Notes: generated from the sequence alone by a model not told the origin. A stretch of 20,784 nt of DNA from Xylaria sp. FL1777 (GCA_022578965.1 MU400931.1:1-20784); one strand, 5' to 3'; shown: positions 1 through 10,759, counted from the first letter of the stretch. Made by a program: numbers and translations.

Positions 1-1740
1 TAAAACTTAATAAAATTTATAATTATACAAAAAATTATTAAACAACATAAAAATTAAATAGTTTTTTTTTTTAAATTTAACTTTAAAATATGCTACATTA
101 AAAGAAAAAAAAATATTTAAGCAAATATATTTAGCTAATAAAATTAAAAAAGATTTAAAGTTTTAAAAAAAAACATTTAAATATTACATCTTTAAAAAAA
201 TAAAAGCTTAAAAGTTAAAGTTATACTTAAGAACTTTATAAATATATAGCTATAATAAGCTTATAACTTAAAAAAGTTAATAAAACTATAAAAACATAAA
301 AAATTAAAAAAAAATAAGTTAATATATAAACATAAGGTTTATTTACTAAAATTTTTATAAAATAAATTTATTAAAGAATTTTATGAATACTTATTATATA
401 AACACTAAAAAGCAATAAAAATAGTTAAATAACTATAAAAAAAATATAATTTTTTAAAACTATAAAACATAGTTAAATTTATTATAAAAAAGTATAATAT
501 TTGCAATAAAGCTAAAGTAGCTTAATATAAGCTTTATAAACTGCTATAACTTATATAAATACTTAAACAAGCATAATATACTATTGCTTAAAATTTTATT
601 ATAGCATTACTTTTATTAATTAATTTAATTATAAAAATATAATATAATAAAATATAAGTTATTATTAATAAACTTATTAAGTATGTTTATTTTTTACTGT
701 TTAAAAAAAATATAATAGCTAAATAACTTATATATACTTTTATATGCTAATATTTAAATAAGCATAAGCTATTAAAAAAAATTGTTTTAAACTAAAATAA
801 ATTGTTTACTTTTAAGTTTAAAACTAGTTTTTTTAAACTTATTAATATTAAACTAAAGTTTTTAACTGCTTACTACTTATAAATAAATAAACAAACAAAA
901 AAACTAAACTAAATATTAAAACAATATTTATAAAGTTATATTAATTATTAATAAAACAATTAAATAAAACTATTATTAATAGCACAAATTTTATATAATA
1001 TATTAATAAATAAAAATATAAATATATTTTTGCATAAAGCTGTTTATAAATAACAAGCAATTATTAAAAAATAAAAAAAAACATTAACAAAAATACTTAC
1101 TATTTTAATTATAGTATTTTAAGCAAAAACTATTATAACAAAAATTAAAACGCTATAAGCTAAACTATAACTATGTTTATAGTTTTTATAATAATAAATA
1201 TTAGTATACTATAACAAAAAACGAACTAAAAAACTAACTTTTAAAAAAAAAAACAAAGTTTACTTGCTACAATAAAAATAAAATATAAACATTAATATTT
1301 TTTAAATTAAAATAAAACAACTAAACAATAAATTAAAATTTAAAAAACTTAGCTCTTTTAAAATTAAAGAAATTATTTTATTTACTAACTATAAACTATT
1401 ATTATTAAAGAACATATAAATTTACTTTATTTTTTACATTTTTTTACTAAAACTAGCATTTATTAAAACATTTATTAAAACATAACTAGAAATAAAAATA
1501 AATTAAAACATTTATAAAGTTAAAAATATACTAAATTTTTATTAAAACAACAATAATATTAAGTATTTTATTAAATAAAAAAAATATTTATATGCTAATA
1601 ATACTTAAAAACTTAAAAAACACTTAAAAACTACTAAAATAATTGTAAACTAGTTTTACTATTAATACTTTAACTAACTAAAGCTAAAAAAAAAAAATCA
1701 ACTTTAAATAAAGCGTTTAATATGTTTTAATTAAACTTTA
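1..1740. other. Featureless degenerate AT-rich stretch
   Basis: No gene, RNA or clear repeat unit is visible. G and C occur almost only as isolated GCT/AGC, ACT/AGT and ACA/TGT contexts. The only local structure is a 12-bp unit repeated twice near 1458-1482 (catttattaaaa). It is consistent with fully decayed repeat DNA. Confidence 0.6.
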
Positions 1741-2440
1741 AAAAAATAATTAGCAATAGCTATGCTGCTTTAACGCGCTATTTTTGCTTTTTAGTTATAT
1801 AACGCTTTTTTGCTTTAACTTGCTTAAGCTTTTTTAAACTATTTAAACTATAAGTTATAGCAGCAGCTATTTTCTTTTGCTATAATTTTTTTTATTGCTT
1901 AAAACAGCAGATTTTTGTACTTATTTTTTTATGCTTTTTTATTAACAAGTTTAATTTATTTTTTAGCTTTTTATACTAAAAAATAAACTGCTATATTTAC
2001 TTTAAAAATAAACTTTTAGCGTTATAATTTGTTTGTTTAGCTATAATACATTTAATATATTAATTAAAGTTAAATTTTAACATTAAACATTTTGTGCTAT
2101 AATAATTATAACAAAAGCATAAAGCTATTTTAATTAATTTTAGTTTAATAAAAAAAAGCAAAGCAAAGTTTTATTAAGCTTTTTGTTTAAAACGTAACAA
2201 GCAAGGTTTTTTAAAAACTTTACTAAACATAATAAGCATAAAAAACAAAAAACAAAAAATAAAAAAAAAAAACTTACAAAAAAAAAAATATAAAATTATT
2301 AAAACAATAATTATAAAAAAAAAAAAATAATATTATAAAATAAGCTAACTAAGCTAGTTAAAAGGCTAAGTATAAAAAAAACATACGCAAAAAAAGTTTT
2401 ATTTGTTAAAAAAATATATATTTAAACTATTATAAAGGTT
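1741..2440. other. Slightly GC-richer degenerate stretch
   Basis: G+C is about 26% in 1741-1920, higher than in the first 1.7 kb, but nearly all of it is GCT/AGC and CGC. Of 46 cytosines on both strands in 1741-1920, 34 follow G, 10 follow A, 2 follow T and none follows C. No open frame or repeat family is recognisable. It may be a younger or originally GC-rich element that lost every TpC and CpC. Confidence 0.5.
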
Positions 2441-2452
2441 TAATGCATAAAC

Positions 2453-2560
2453 TTAATAAACTTAAGCATTAAGTTTATTAAACTTTAAACTTAACAAATT
2501 TAAGCGTTAAATTTATTAAGCTTTAAACTTAAAACAAAATAACGTTAAGTTTATTAAAAA
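2453..2560. repeat. 38-bp tandem repeats with embedded hairpin
   Basis: Related units begin near 2462, 2500 and 2538, each carrying a variant of taagcRttaaRtttattaa, with the third truncated; the spacing is 38 bp. At the left edge, 13-bp arms at 2453-2465 and 2469-2481 (ttaataaacttaa and its exact reverse complement) are separated by 3 bases and could form a tight hairpin. Unit differences include G/A transitions (gcatta against gcgtta; aagttt against aaattt). Confidence 0.6.
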
Positions 2561-2699
2561 AAGCAACGTTTATAAATTATTACTACTGTTTTTTTTATTT
2601 ATATAATTATATACTTTTTATATTTAGTTATTTATTTAGTTTTTAGCTTTTTAGCTATTAATTTTTTATAACTACTAAGTACTAATATACTTATTACTT

Positions 2700-2860
2700 T
2701 TAATTTTTTAAGACTTTTATTAATACATAGTAGTAAAAGTACCCTAAAAACTTCTTTAACGGACTACTATTAAGGATTTTATTATTATTTACAAATTAAG
2801 ACCTTAAAGGCAAACCTATTATATTAATATATAATAAGTCCGTTATAATTTTTTAATATA
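2700..2860. other. Less mutated island
   Basis: This stretch keeps contexts that are nearly absent elsewhere: CCC, GGA, GACC, AGG, GTCC and CTTC. It contains the 85-bp inverted-repeat element at 2759-2843 and, just upstream, an 18-bp motif (2728-2745) that recurs with one G/A difference at 10367-10384. No coding potential is seen. Better retention suggests a more recent insertion or protection from the mutational process. Confidence 0.55.
2759..2843. mobile_element. Small TA-flanked inverted-repeat element
   Basis: Perfect 7-bp ends, acggact (2759-2765) and agtccgt (2837-2843), enclose 71 bases and are flanked on both sides by TA (2757-2758 and 2844-2845). A TA target duplication is the established mark of Tc1/mariner/pogo-type insertion. 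The ends resemble those of the 715-bp element at 10124-10838 (acggcctaktag). The element is too short for a transposase, so it would be a MITE or a deletion derivative. The 7-bp match is short and TA is common here, so the call is tentative. Confidence 0.45.
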
Positions 2861-2971
2861 TAAAAACTAATATAAAATAATATTGTTTTTAAAAAAAACT
2901 TAGTATACTAAAAAAATAACTTAAAGTAATTTAAATTATTATTACTTTAGTAATATTTATTTTTTTAAAAA

Positions 2972-3083
2972 TTTATGTAGTATTGCTTTAAATAGTTTAT
3001 ATAGCATTATTACTAACTATTAGTTCTTTATGTAGTATTGCTTTTTTTTTTAAGTTTTTTATAGTGTTGTTTGTTTTTTATTT
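2972..3083. repeat. 56-bp direct duplication
   Basis: The string ttatgtagtattgctt occurs at 2972 and again at 3028, each followed by a T-rich stretch and tatagYrttRttt. A weaker third copy may start near 3096. The G+C-bearing words are shared, so this is more than low-complexity similarity. Confidence 0.5.
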
Positions 3084-3089
3084 AAAAAG

Positions 3090-4985
3090 TTTACATTATG
3101 TTATTGTTTATAAAACGTAACTTATATAGTATTAAATTTTTTATATAAAGTTTGATTTTATTTATATTGCATTAAAAATTATAGCAATAAAATCTATTAG
3201 TTATAAAAATAATATAACATATATATATAACTAAAAATATATATTGCTTTTTTACTTACTATAATTTTTATAGCATATAGTAAATATACTATTGCTTTTT
3301 ATATTTACTTTAAATATAATATTTTTTTATTTTAATTATTTTATTATGCTTAGTTTTATAAAAGTTTATTAGTGCACTTTTTAAAAAAAATATAAATACT
3401 TAAAAAAACAATTATAGTTTATATAAATATATTTAACGTATAGTTTTATTAAGCTAGTATTTATTTTTATATAATATTTTGTTGTTTTTTAGGTTTACTT
3501 AAAAACAAAAAGCTTAAAGTTAATAATGTTATTTTTTTTAACGTTTGCTTAACGTATGTTTAAGCTTTTGCTTTTTTAAACAAAAAAAGTAAGCTTAAAA
3601 GCTTAAAAAAACAAAGCGTTAGCAAAAAAAGCGTTAGCTTATATATTATTTATATTATTACCTATAATGTTTTATTTTTTTTTAGTAGCTAAAAAAAATG
3701 CAAAAATATATTGCTTATTATAATAAAAGTACTAAGCTTAGCTTTACAAAAAAAATGTTTTAAATACTATAATAATTAGTATAGCTTTTAAAAGCAGCAA
3801 GCTTTTTTTTATAAATTTATATTTAATAAAAGGTTTTTGCTTTTTTATATAAAATATAGCTATTTTGCTTTTATTAATATATTATATATTATGTTTACTT
3901 TTATTAGCATATTAAAAATGCTATAATTTTTTTTGTTAAATTATTAACTATTGTTATTATTTAGCTATAATTACTTTTATTATATATTATAACTACTTTT
4001 ATTAATATATTAGTAATTATTGCTATATTAACTATACTATTTTTTTATGCATTTATAAAATGCTTAGCATATATAATTAATAAAATATATAATTTTTTGC
4101 TTTATATTTTTTATATTATTTACTGATTTTCTTTATTAAGGTTTTTTTTTTTAATTTTATTAAGCTTTTATTTTATTATATAATTCTTGTTTATATTATA
4201 CGTATTATAAGTATAAAAACTTTATTAAAAAGATTTTAAAGCAAAGCAAAAGGTTATTATATAAAGCAAATTATTATATTTAAAAACTTTATATATATTT
4301 TTTTGCAAAAAAAGCTAATTGCTATTTTTTATTACTTTTAAAATATAAAAAATTTTATAAATAAACAAAAAAAGCTTTTAAACTAGCATAAAATAGCATA
4401 ATATTAATATAAAATAATATAAAAACATTAAAAAATATATAAAATTATTTTGTTTTATTTTTGTTAGCTTACTAGTTTTATTATTATTGTTTTTATTTAT
4501 ATATTAGTTATTAGTTTTTTAAAATTTTATAATATTTTTTTATTAAACATTAAACTTAGTTTTTTAAAATAGCAATAAAATAACTAAGTTAAATATAGCA
4601 TAATTACTTTAGTTAACATATTAGTTTTGCTATTATAGCTTATATTATAAAGCTAACTTTTAAGTAAAACTATTATTACACTAAACTTAAAAATAAAAGT
4701 ATTTTTTAGTTTAAAATTTAAAACTAAAAAGATTGCTTAGTTTTTGTTTAGTTTTTTATAATAGCTTAAAAAAGATTTTTAATTTATAAAAACAAAATAG
4801 CTTTTTTTTTTAATATGCAAAACTGTTTTTAATAATTTTTGTTTTATATAGTATAGTTTTAATGTTTTATAGCATAATATGTATAAAAATAATAAAAAAT
4901 ATTTAGTAGGTTTATTATAGTTTAAAATACAAAAATCTTTAGTGTTAAAAATAAAACAAAAAAAATTTTTTAAGTATTTTTTACT
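3090..4985. other. AT-rich stretch without recognisable genes
   Basis: No gene is seen. Short local repeats include two copies of aaagcgttagc at 3612-3640 and four occurrences of cttttatta or a close variant at about 3868, 3898, 3974 and 3996. The segment around 3500-3640 is a little richer in AAGCTT-like words and can fold weakly on itself. An open frame on the minus strand at 4779-5009 is treated as chance. Confidence 0.5.
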
Positions 4986-4989
4986 TTTT

Positions 4990-5335
4990 AGCAATAATTT
5001 AAAATGCAAAAATATTTGCTTTTAAAATACAACTTAAAAATATAATAATTTTTGCTTTTTAACTAAAACTTTAGTTTTTAATAACTTTTTAATAATAGCT
5101 TAAAATTTTAACTTTAAAATTAAAACTAAAAAAATTGCTTAAGTTTTATTAATTTTTTAGTAATAGTTTAAAATTTTAGCTTTAAAACTAAAACTTTAGT
5201 TTTTTTTAATTTTTTAGCAATAGTTTACAATTTTAGCTTTAAAACATAAACTAAAAAAATTGCTTAGTTTTTTTTAACTTTTTTTTAGTAGCTTAAAATG
5301 CAAAAATTTTTACTTTTAAAAATAAAACTATAAAA
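4990..5335. repeat. 57/68-bp degenerate tandem repeats
   Basis: Units share the core tagYttaMaatttta followed by tttaaaac(a)taaaact. The anchor TAG falls at 5096, 5164, 5221 and 5289, giving spacings of 68, 57 and 68 bp. Long and short units differ by presence of an aaaaaattgctta segment. Related but more decayed sequence extends upstream to about 4730 (a similar block near 4762). The array directly precedes the larger satellite at 5360. Confidence 0.6.
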
Positions 5336-5359
5336 AGCTTTAATAATTAATATATTATT

Positions 5360-6372
5360 TATTTTAAAACAAATAAAGCTTATTATTAAATATGTTTTAT
5401 TTTATTTAAGTTGCTTTTTAAAAAAATTACTAAATAAAAATTTTGCTATTTTATTATTTATTACACTAGTAATTAAAGCTACTATTTAAAAGCTAGTGCA
5501 AAATTTTATATAGTTATTTGCTATAACTAATTAAGCTATATTTAAGTTTTAAATACTTTTTCCTATTTTATTATTTATAGCACTAATAGTTAAAGCTACT
5601 ATTTAAAAGCTAGTGCTTTTTTGTTTTAAAATAAATAAAGCTTACTACTAAGTATATTTTATTTTATTTAGGTTGCTTTTTAAAAAAATTACTAAGTAGA
5701 AATTTTGCTGTTTTATTATTTATTATACTTATAATTAAAGCTATTATTTAATAGCTAGTGCTTTTTTGTTTTAAAACAAATAAAGCTTACTGCTAAGTAT
5801 GTTTTATTTTATTTAAGTTGCTTTTTAAAAAAATTGCTAAGTAAAAATTTTGCTGTTTTATTATTTATAGCTTTAATAACTAAAGCTATTTTTTAAAAGC
5901 TAATGCAAGACTTTTTATAGTTGTTTATTATAACTAATTAAGCTATAACTAATTAAGCTATATTAAAGTTTTACATTTTTTTGTTGTTTTATTATTTATA
6001 GCGTTAGTAATTAAAGCTACTATTTAAAAGCTAATATAAAACTTTATATAATTATTTGCTATAGCTAATTAAGCTATAGCTAATTAAGCTGCATTAAAGT
6101 TTTGCACTTTTTTGCTAGTTTATTATTTATAGCTTTAATAGCTAAAGCTATTTTTTAAAAGCTAATATAAGATTTTTTATAGTTGTTTATTATAACTAAT
6201 TAAGTTATAGCTAATTAAGTTGCATTAAAATTTTGCACTTTTTTGCTATTTTATTATTTATAGCGCTAATAATTAAAACTACTATTTAAAAGCTAATGCA
6301 AAATTTTATATAGTTATTTATTATAGCTAATTAAACTATAGCTAATTAAGCTATATTTAAGTTTTAAATATT
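5360..6372. repeat. Two-module higher-order satellite array
   Basis: The array is about 1 kb. Module Y carries ttattattta plus a taaagctaYtWtttaaaagct core and starts at 5451, 5568, 5713, 5858, 5989, 6120 and 6251, so spacings are 117, 145, 145, 131, 131 and 131 bp. The spacers are of two kinds. Module X (aaagcttaYtRctaagtat, then ttgctttttaaaaaaatt) precedes the first Y and follows the second and third. Module Z (atagttRtttRYtatarctaattaagctata) follows the first, fourth, fifth, sixth and seventh. The 131-bp units hold two copies of a 15-bp taattaagctatarc subrepeat, the 117-bp unit only one. Some Y copies can pair agcacta with tagtgct (for example 5579-5616). Variation among units is often C/T or G/A. 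Confidence 0.85.
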
Positions 6373-6640
6373 TAGCTTTTATACGTAATAAATTAACATT
6401 ATGCTATATAAAATCGCTTAACAAATAAGCTATTTGCTAGTTACTTGCTTTTTTAGCATTTTTTATAAAGCTAAGCAAAAGATTTAATAAAATCAGAAAG
6501 TTTATATATATATTAAGTTAACTATTATAGCATTAGTAAAAAAAATGTTTGCTTTTTTATATAAGGAAAAAAATATTGCTAAGCAGCTAGTTTTTTATAA
6601 AAATAATTATTATTATTATAAAATTTTAGCAAAAAAAGTG
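6373..6640. other. Short spacer without features
   Basis: Between the satellite and the less mutated block there is no gene or repeat unit. A few retained contexts (atcgct, atcaga) suggest decay is less complete here than in the flanking AT deserts. Confidence 0.4.
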
Positions 6641-6779
6641 TTAGCACTTAAAGAAAATTAAAAGTACAAGTTCTAGTAGATTTCTTTTTAAGCAAAAAAA
6701 GCTATAACGTTAGCGTTATTATTATTACTTTTAATTATGTTTTAAGATTTGTATAAAAGTTAGAATTGTAAGAACTGTG

Positions 6780-7015
6780 TTAAAATAAACAAAAAATACA
6801 ATAAAAAAAAAGAAAAAAAAAAAATAAAAAAGAAAAAAAATAAAAAATTAAAATACCTAAAAATAAAAAGAAATAAAAAATATAATAAATAAATAAATTA
6901 ATAAAAGAAATAATAAATAAAAAAAATATAAAATAAAAAGAATATATAAAATAAAAAAGATATATAAAATAGAAAAAATATAAAATAAAAAAAATATAAA
7001 ATAAAAAAAAAGTAG
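6780..7015. repeat. A-rich low-complexity stretch
   Basis: The plus strand is almost entirely A with scattered T and G: A-runs broken by single G (gaaaaa) and irregular copies of atataaaataaaaaa near 6925-7005. C is nearly absent, so the strand is strongly asymmetric. The GpA steps inside the A-runs are the context lost elsewhere in the window. It could be a diffuse microsatellite or an expanded A-rich tail of a retroelement; no element body is identified. Confidence 0.55.
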
Positions 7016-7355
7016 AAATTTAACTATATTAAAAGAACTTTTTATATAAAATACTACTATAAAATGTTTTTTTAAATATAACTAAAGTATAAAAAAAGCT
7101 TTTAAATAAAACTATAATATATAAAACATAACAGCAGAAACTTTTTTTATAGTTTTTTTATGCTTATAAAATTTTTTACAAAAGTAAGCATAAGCACAAA
7201 AAGTTAATTTATATTTATTTTTTAAAAAAAAAGCAATTGCTTTTTTGTACTATTTATAACAATAGATTTATTAGCATATTTAAATAAACATGTGATTTTT
7301 AATACATGTAGCACCTTTAATAACTTATATATATAAGTAATAAAACACCTTTAGC

Positions 7356-7500
7356 TTTTTTTTTTTTTTTGCTTTTAAACTTATTATAGTTATAACATAG
7401 TTATGCTTTGTTTTTTTATTTTATTTTATTTTTGTTTATTTTTTTCTTTTTCTTTTTAATATATGTTTTTTTGCTATTTTTTTTTTATTATTTTATATTT
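7356..7500. repeat. T-rich low-complexity stretch
   Basis: It begins with a run of 15 T (7356-7370) and continues with T-runs broken by C (ttcttttttc-like) and irregular ttttattttattttt copies to about 7500. The skew is opposite to that of 6780-7015, so the two stretches face each other with reverse-complement composition, although no base-by-base inverted repeat is clear. Confidence 0.45.
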
Positions 7501-7507
7501 ATCTTAG

Positions 7508-7623
7508 GTGCCTTAAACTAGAATAGTTCTTGCGTTTATATCTCCTTAGCTATACCACCTTTTTATTAATTACAACCTTTTTTACTTTTTTTAACACAAA
7601 CTTGGAATTTTGGTTTAAAGCAA
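7508..7623. mobile_element. Possible MITE-like copy related to 14102-14231
   Basis: The left end gtgccttaaactagaa (7508-7523) and the right end ttttggtttaaagcaa (7608-7623) match the ends of the element at 14102-14231. The left end has two differences from it: CC to CT and GA to AA. The right end has one GG/AG difference and a final A for C. The length (116 bp) is close to that of the other copy (130 bp), but the interiors do not align convincingly and no target duplication is clear. This is either a diverged relative sharing only termini or a coincidence of two 16-bp matches. Confidence 0.4.
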
Positions 7624-7649
7624 TTATGTTGATTTTCCTGCTTACGTTT

Positions 7650-10110
7650 TTATTTAAAAAACAACAAACTATAATTTATTTATACAGCAACTTTAAATCT
7701 GTTTAAAGTTATACTTAATTAATTAATTATTATATTTTGTATATAGTTATATTTTTTTCGTATTTTTTTAATGCTTAGTTTTTATTACATTATATACTAT
7801 AAATTTTTTAACTAAAATATTATTTTTTTTATTATTATTTCTTTTATAATTATTTTGCTTGCTTATATAGTTTATTATATTAATATTTATGCTACTTTTT
7901 ATATTTAAATTAATTAATTTTTTTAATACTATTTTTATTACTTTTAACTTTAAAAATAATTCTAATTATAAAAGCAATAATTTAAACAAAAAATCTAATT
8001 TTATATGCTAGTAATAAGTTGCAACAAATATACAAAAGTACTAGTATTATAATTATAATTAAAGCTATAATTTTTATTAGTTTTTAAAAAAATAGCTTTT
8101 ATTATAAACTATAATTAATAACTAGTTAAAGCTATAAATACATAAAATAATTAATATATTAAAAAACTTTAAAGTTTAATAGCGTTTTTAAAAAGCTAAT
8201 ATTTAAATAAAATTTAAAAAAAACAATGCAAGTTATAATATTGCTAACATTTTTACATTTTAAAACAAGCTTTTTATTTTATTTAAATAACTAGCTTTTA
8301 TTAAATTTAATTTTAAAGCATTTAAAGCTTTTAGTAAAAAGCTTTACTAAGTTAAAAATATTTATAATACGCAATAAATCAAAAAGTTACTTTGTTTTTT
8401 TTAGTTTTAAATTTAAAACGTATTTTTACATTTTATTGCCTTTTTTTTAAGTATTTTTATAAATTAGCAAACTAAGCATAAATTTTATAATATAACTAAA
8501 GCTAATATACTCTTTTTTTATATTGCTAAAGCATATATAATTATAGTTTTATTATTAAATATATATGCATTTTTAATAAACAATTTTTTATAATAATTTA
8601 TTAGCATTTATTTTTATAGTAATAAAATATAAACTTAAATAATTAATACTTTTGCGTAATTTAAAATATATATTAGCTATAAGTTTATTTTAAAATAGCT
8701 AAATAAAATAGCTAAACAAAGTTGTATATATAATAGCTAATTAACTAATGTTTTAATACTTAAATTAATAAATATAAAGCTTAATTTAAAGTATATTATT
8801 TATAACTTAAGTATTATATTTATATATAATAATTTTAACTTTAAAAATAATGTTTAAAATTTTAGCATAAGTTATAAAAATATTATGCAAAATTTAACTA
8901 ATTATTTTATAATTATTAGTTTAAATATGCTTAGCTTATTTATATAGTTATAATAGTATATTATTATTTCTTTTAAAAAAAAAATAGCTTTTTTTTTATT
9001 TAACGCTAATTTTAGCTTATATAAATAAAGCAACTAATTATTTATTAGTTTATGCTATTTATTTTTTATTTAAATTATTACATTTAAAAAGGTTTGTTTT
9101 ATTTTTAAACATTGCATAACTATAAAATAACATTAGTTATATTTTATAAACCTTTATTATTTATAAAAACAAAAAAAAAATATTTAGAATATATTAAGTT
9201 TATAATACTTTATTTTATACTATTTTAAATTATTAAAACTATAATAAATAACTTATAATAATACATAAAAATTAAAAAACTATATTTTTTATTTAAGCTA
9301 TAATAGCTGTTTAAATAAAAGCAAGCAATATATATAACTATAAATAATAAATGCTTTTTATATTAGCTTTTTTTTATATTATGCTAAATTTTATTTAATT
9401 AATTTTTTAAACTTTTTAAAATCTTTTCGTAAAATATAACGTGTAATTTTTTAGCTATAAGCAATATATTAAAAAAAATAAAGTTTAATACTATTAAGCT
9501 TTATTATTGCTATATAATAAGTTTTATGCTTATATTTTAGCATTCTTAATTTATAACTTAATTAAATTTAATATATTATTTTTTAATAAAGTTTAATTAA
9601 ACTATATTTAAATAGCATTAAAAAGCATAAATTTTATATTACTTAAGCAAAAAATTATAGCTTTATAGTTTTAATAATTAAAATATATAAATTAAATAAA
9701 AAAATATACTTAAAATAAAAGCAAATTAATTAATATTACGTTTTAAAGCTATTACTAATATATAAATATTATAAAATATTTACTTATAATAATTATAGTA
9801 GTTTAACTTAGCAATTATAAAATATTACGTTAAATTATTTTTTACTTTTTTATTTTTTTTATAAAAAAAAGTTTAATAACTATAAACTAAAAATATTATA
9901 TTTTGCTTAGTTATTTTATTTTAATGTTATAAAACTAGAACTTGTAATAAAAATATTATAATTAAGCTTTATTTAATATATTATAGCTAAAAGTAAATAA
10001 AAAGCTATTAATTTAGCTTTAAAGCATATTAATAATACTTTTATAATTAATATAAAAAATAACAAAAACTTTATGCAAAATATTTTTGTTATATTTAATT
10101 AATAATTTGT
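7650..10110. other. Featureless AT-rich stretch
   Basis: No gene, RNA or tandem repeat is recognised across this 2.5-kb stretch. G+C is about 16% in 8341-8460 and occurs in GCT/AGC, ACT/AGT and ACA/TGT contexts. One 13-bp word at 9934-9946 is the exact reverse complement of 6665-6677. The stretch looks like fully decayed DNA. Confidence 0.5.
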
Positions 10111-10334
10111 ATTACTTAAATAAACGGCCTATTAGCTATGCCGGTAGCTATTTAGTAAGACTTTGTATAAGTGGAAACTTTTTTTGGGGCGAAAACTATT
10201 TATACATGCAAAGTATATAACAGTTCTGCTATAGATCTTATTAATTTGCTGCTTTTTTTACATAATATTTCGCTTTTTAAATTTTGTACGCTAAGTTAGC
10301 AGCGCTTTTGCTTTGCAATGCAGAAATATAAAAA

Positions 10335-10759
10335 TTAGCGCGCTAACAAAGGGGTTTTTTATTAATTAGTAGTAAAAGTGCCCTTTTGCTAGCCCTAGGT
10401 TCTGCAAGCTATAAACAATACAGTATTAAGTAAATTTTAAGCATTATATAGCGCTATATTTTTTGTAAATTGCTTAGCGCTAAGCAGTAAGCTTTAAGTT
10501 TTAATTACGCTAAAAATACGGGCTGTTTGCTATATAAAAAGATTAGTACTTATATAGCGTTAGCAGCAAGAGCTAAAGCTGCCTGTTTTTATAATAGCTA
10601 ATATACTAAGTTAGTTACTTATGTTGCTGCATTAGCAGAAAAGCAAAGTTCTTAAACTTTTAGCTTAGCTATTTAACTTCTAATTTTTATGCTTTTAGTG
10701 CAGCAAGCATGCAGTTTAAACTAAGCTAAAAGCAAACTAGCTTTTGCTTTAAAGCAAAA
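10335..10759. repeat. Cluster of perfect short palindromes
   Basis: Four perfect palindromes lie inside the 715-bp element: ttagcgcgctaa (10335-10346), atatagcgctatat (10446-10459), tgcttagcgctaagca (10471-10486) and ttttgctttaaagcaaaa (10742-10759). The first three are centred on GCGC. Every cytosine in these words follows G, the context that survives in this window, so selective retention may partly explain them. Confidence 0.6.
10367..10384. repeat. 18-bp motif shared with 2728-2745
   Basis: The word tagtagtaaaagtgccct recurs at 2728-2745 with a single G-to-A difference, and both copies are preceded by ttttattaa a few bases upstream. Here it lies inside the 715-bp element; at 2728 it lies 13 bases outside the 85-bp inverted-repeat element. 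It may mark two pieces of one family. Confidence 0.55.

Larger units (their letters stand above)
6640..7640. other. Less mutated 1-kb block
   Basis: TpC and GpA words that are rare elsewhere are common here (for example 6650-6690, 6740-6780 and 7500-7640, with TCC, ACC, GGTG and TTGG). It contains an A-rich strand at 6780-7015, a T-rich strand at 7356-7500 and the possible MITE-like copy at 7508-7623. Short open stretches on the minus strand of 7500-7680 reach only about 40 codons without a start, so no gene is called. It may be a later insertion or a remnant of unique sequence. Confidence 0.45.

Noticed and set aside
4779..5009. Minus-strand open frame of 76 codons
   Set aside because: The product is almost only F, L, K, N, Y and I, as any AT-rich frame would give. 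It overlaps the edge of a degenerate tandem-repeat zone and has no recognisable domain.
5360..6372. CRISPR-like array
   Set aside because: Repeats and spacers are both repeated families, periods exceed 115 bp, and no unique spacers or cas genes exist.
7500..7690. Minus-strand open stretch of about 40 codons in the less mutated island
   Set aside because: It lacks a start codon, is closed by stops on both sides, and resembles no protein I recognise. Retained CC and GG explain the more protein-like look.
10367..10410. Possible tRNA-type internal promoter (A-box-like and GGTTC word) suggesting a SINE or tRNA
   Set aside because: The GGTTC word does not continue as a B box, the flanking bases cannot form a T-stem, and no cloverleaf can be drawn.
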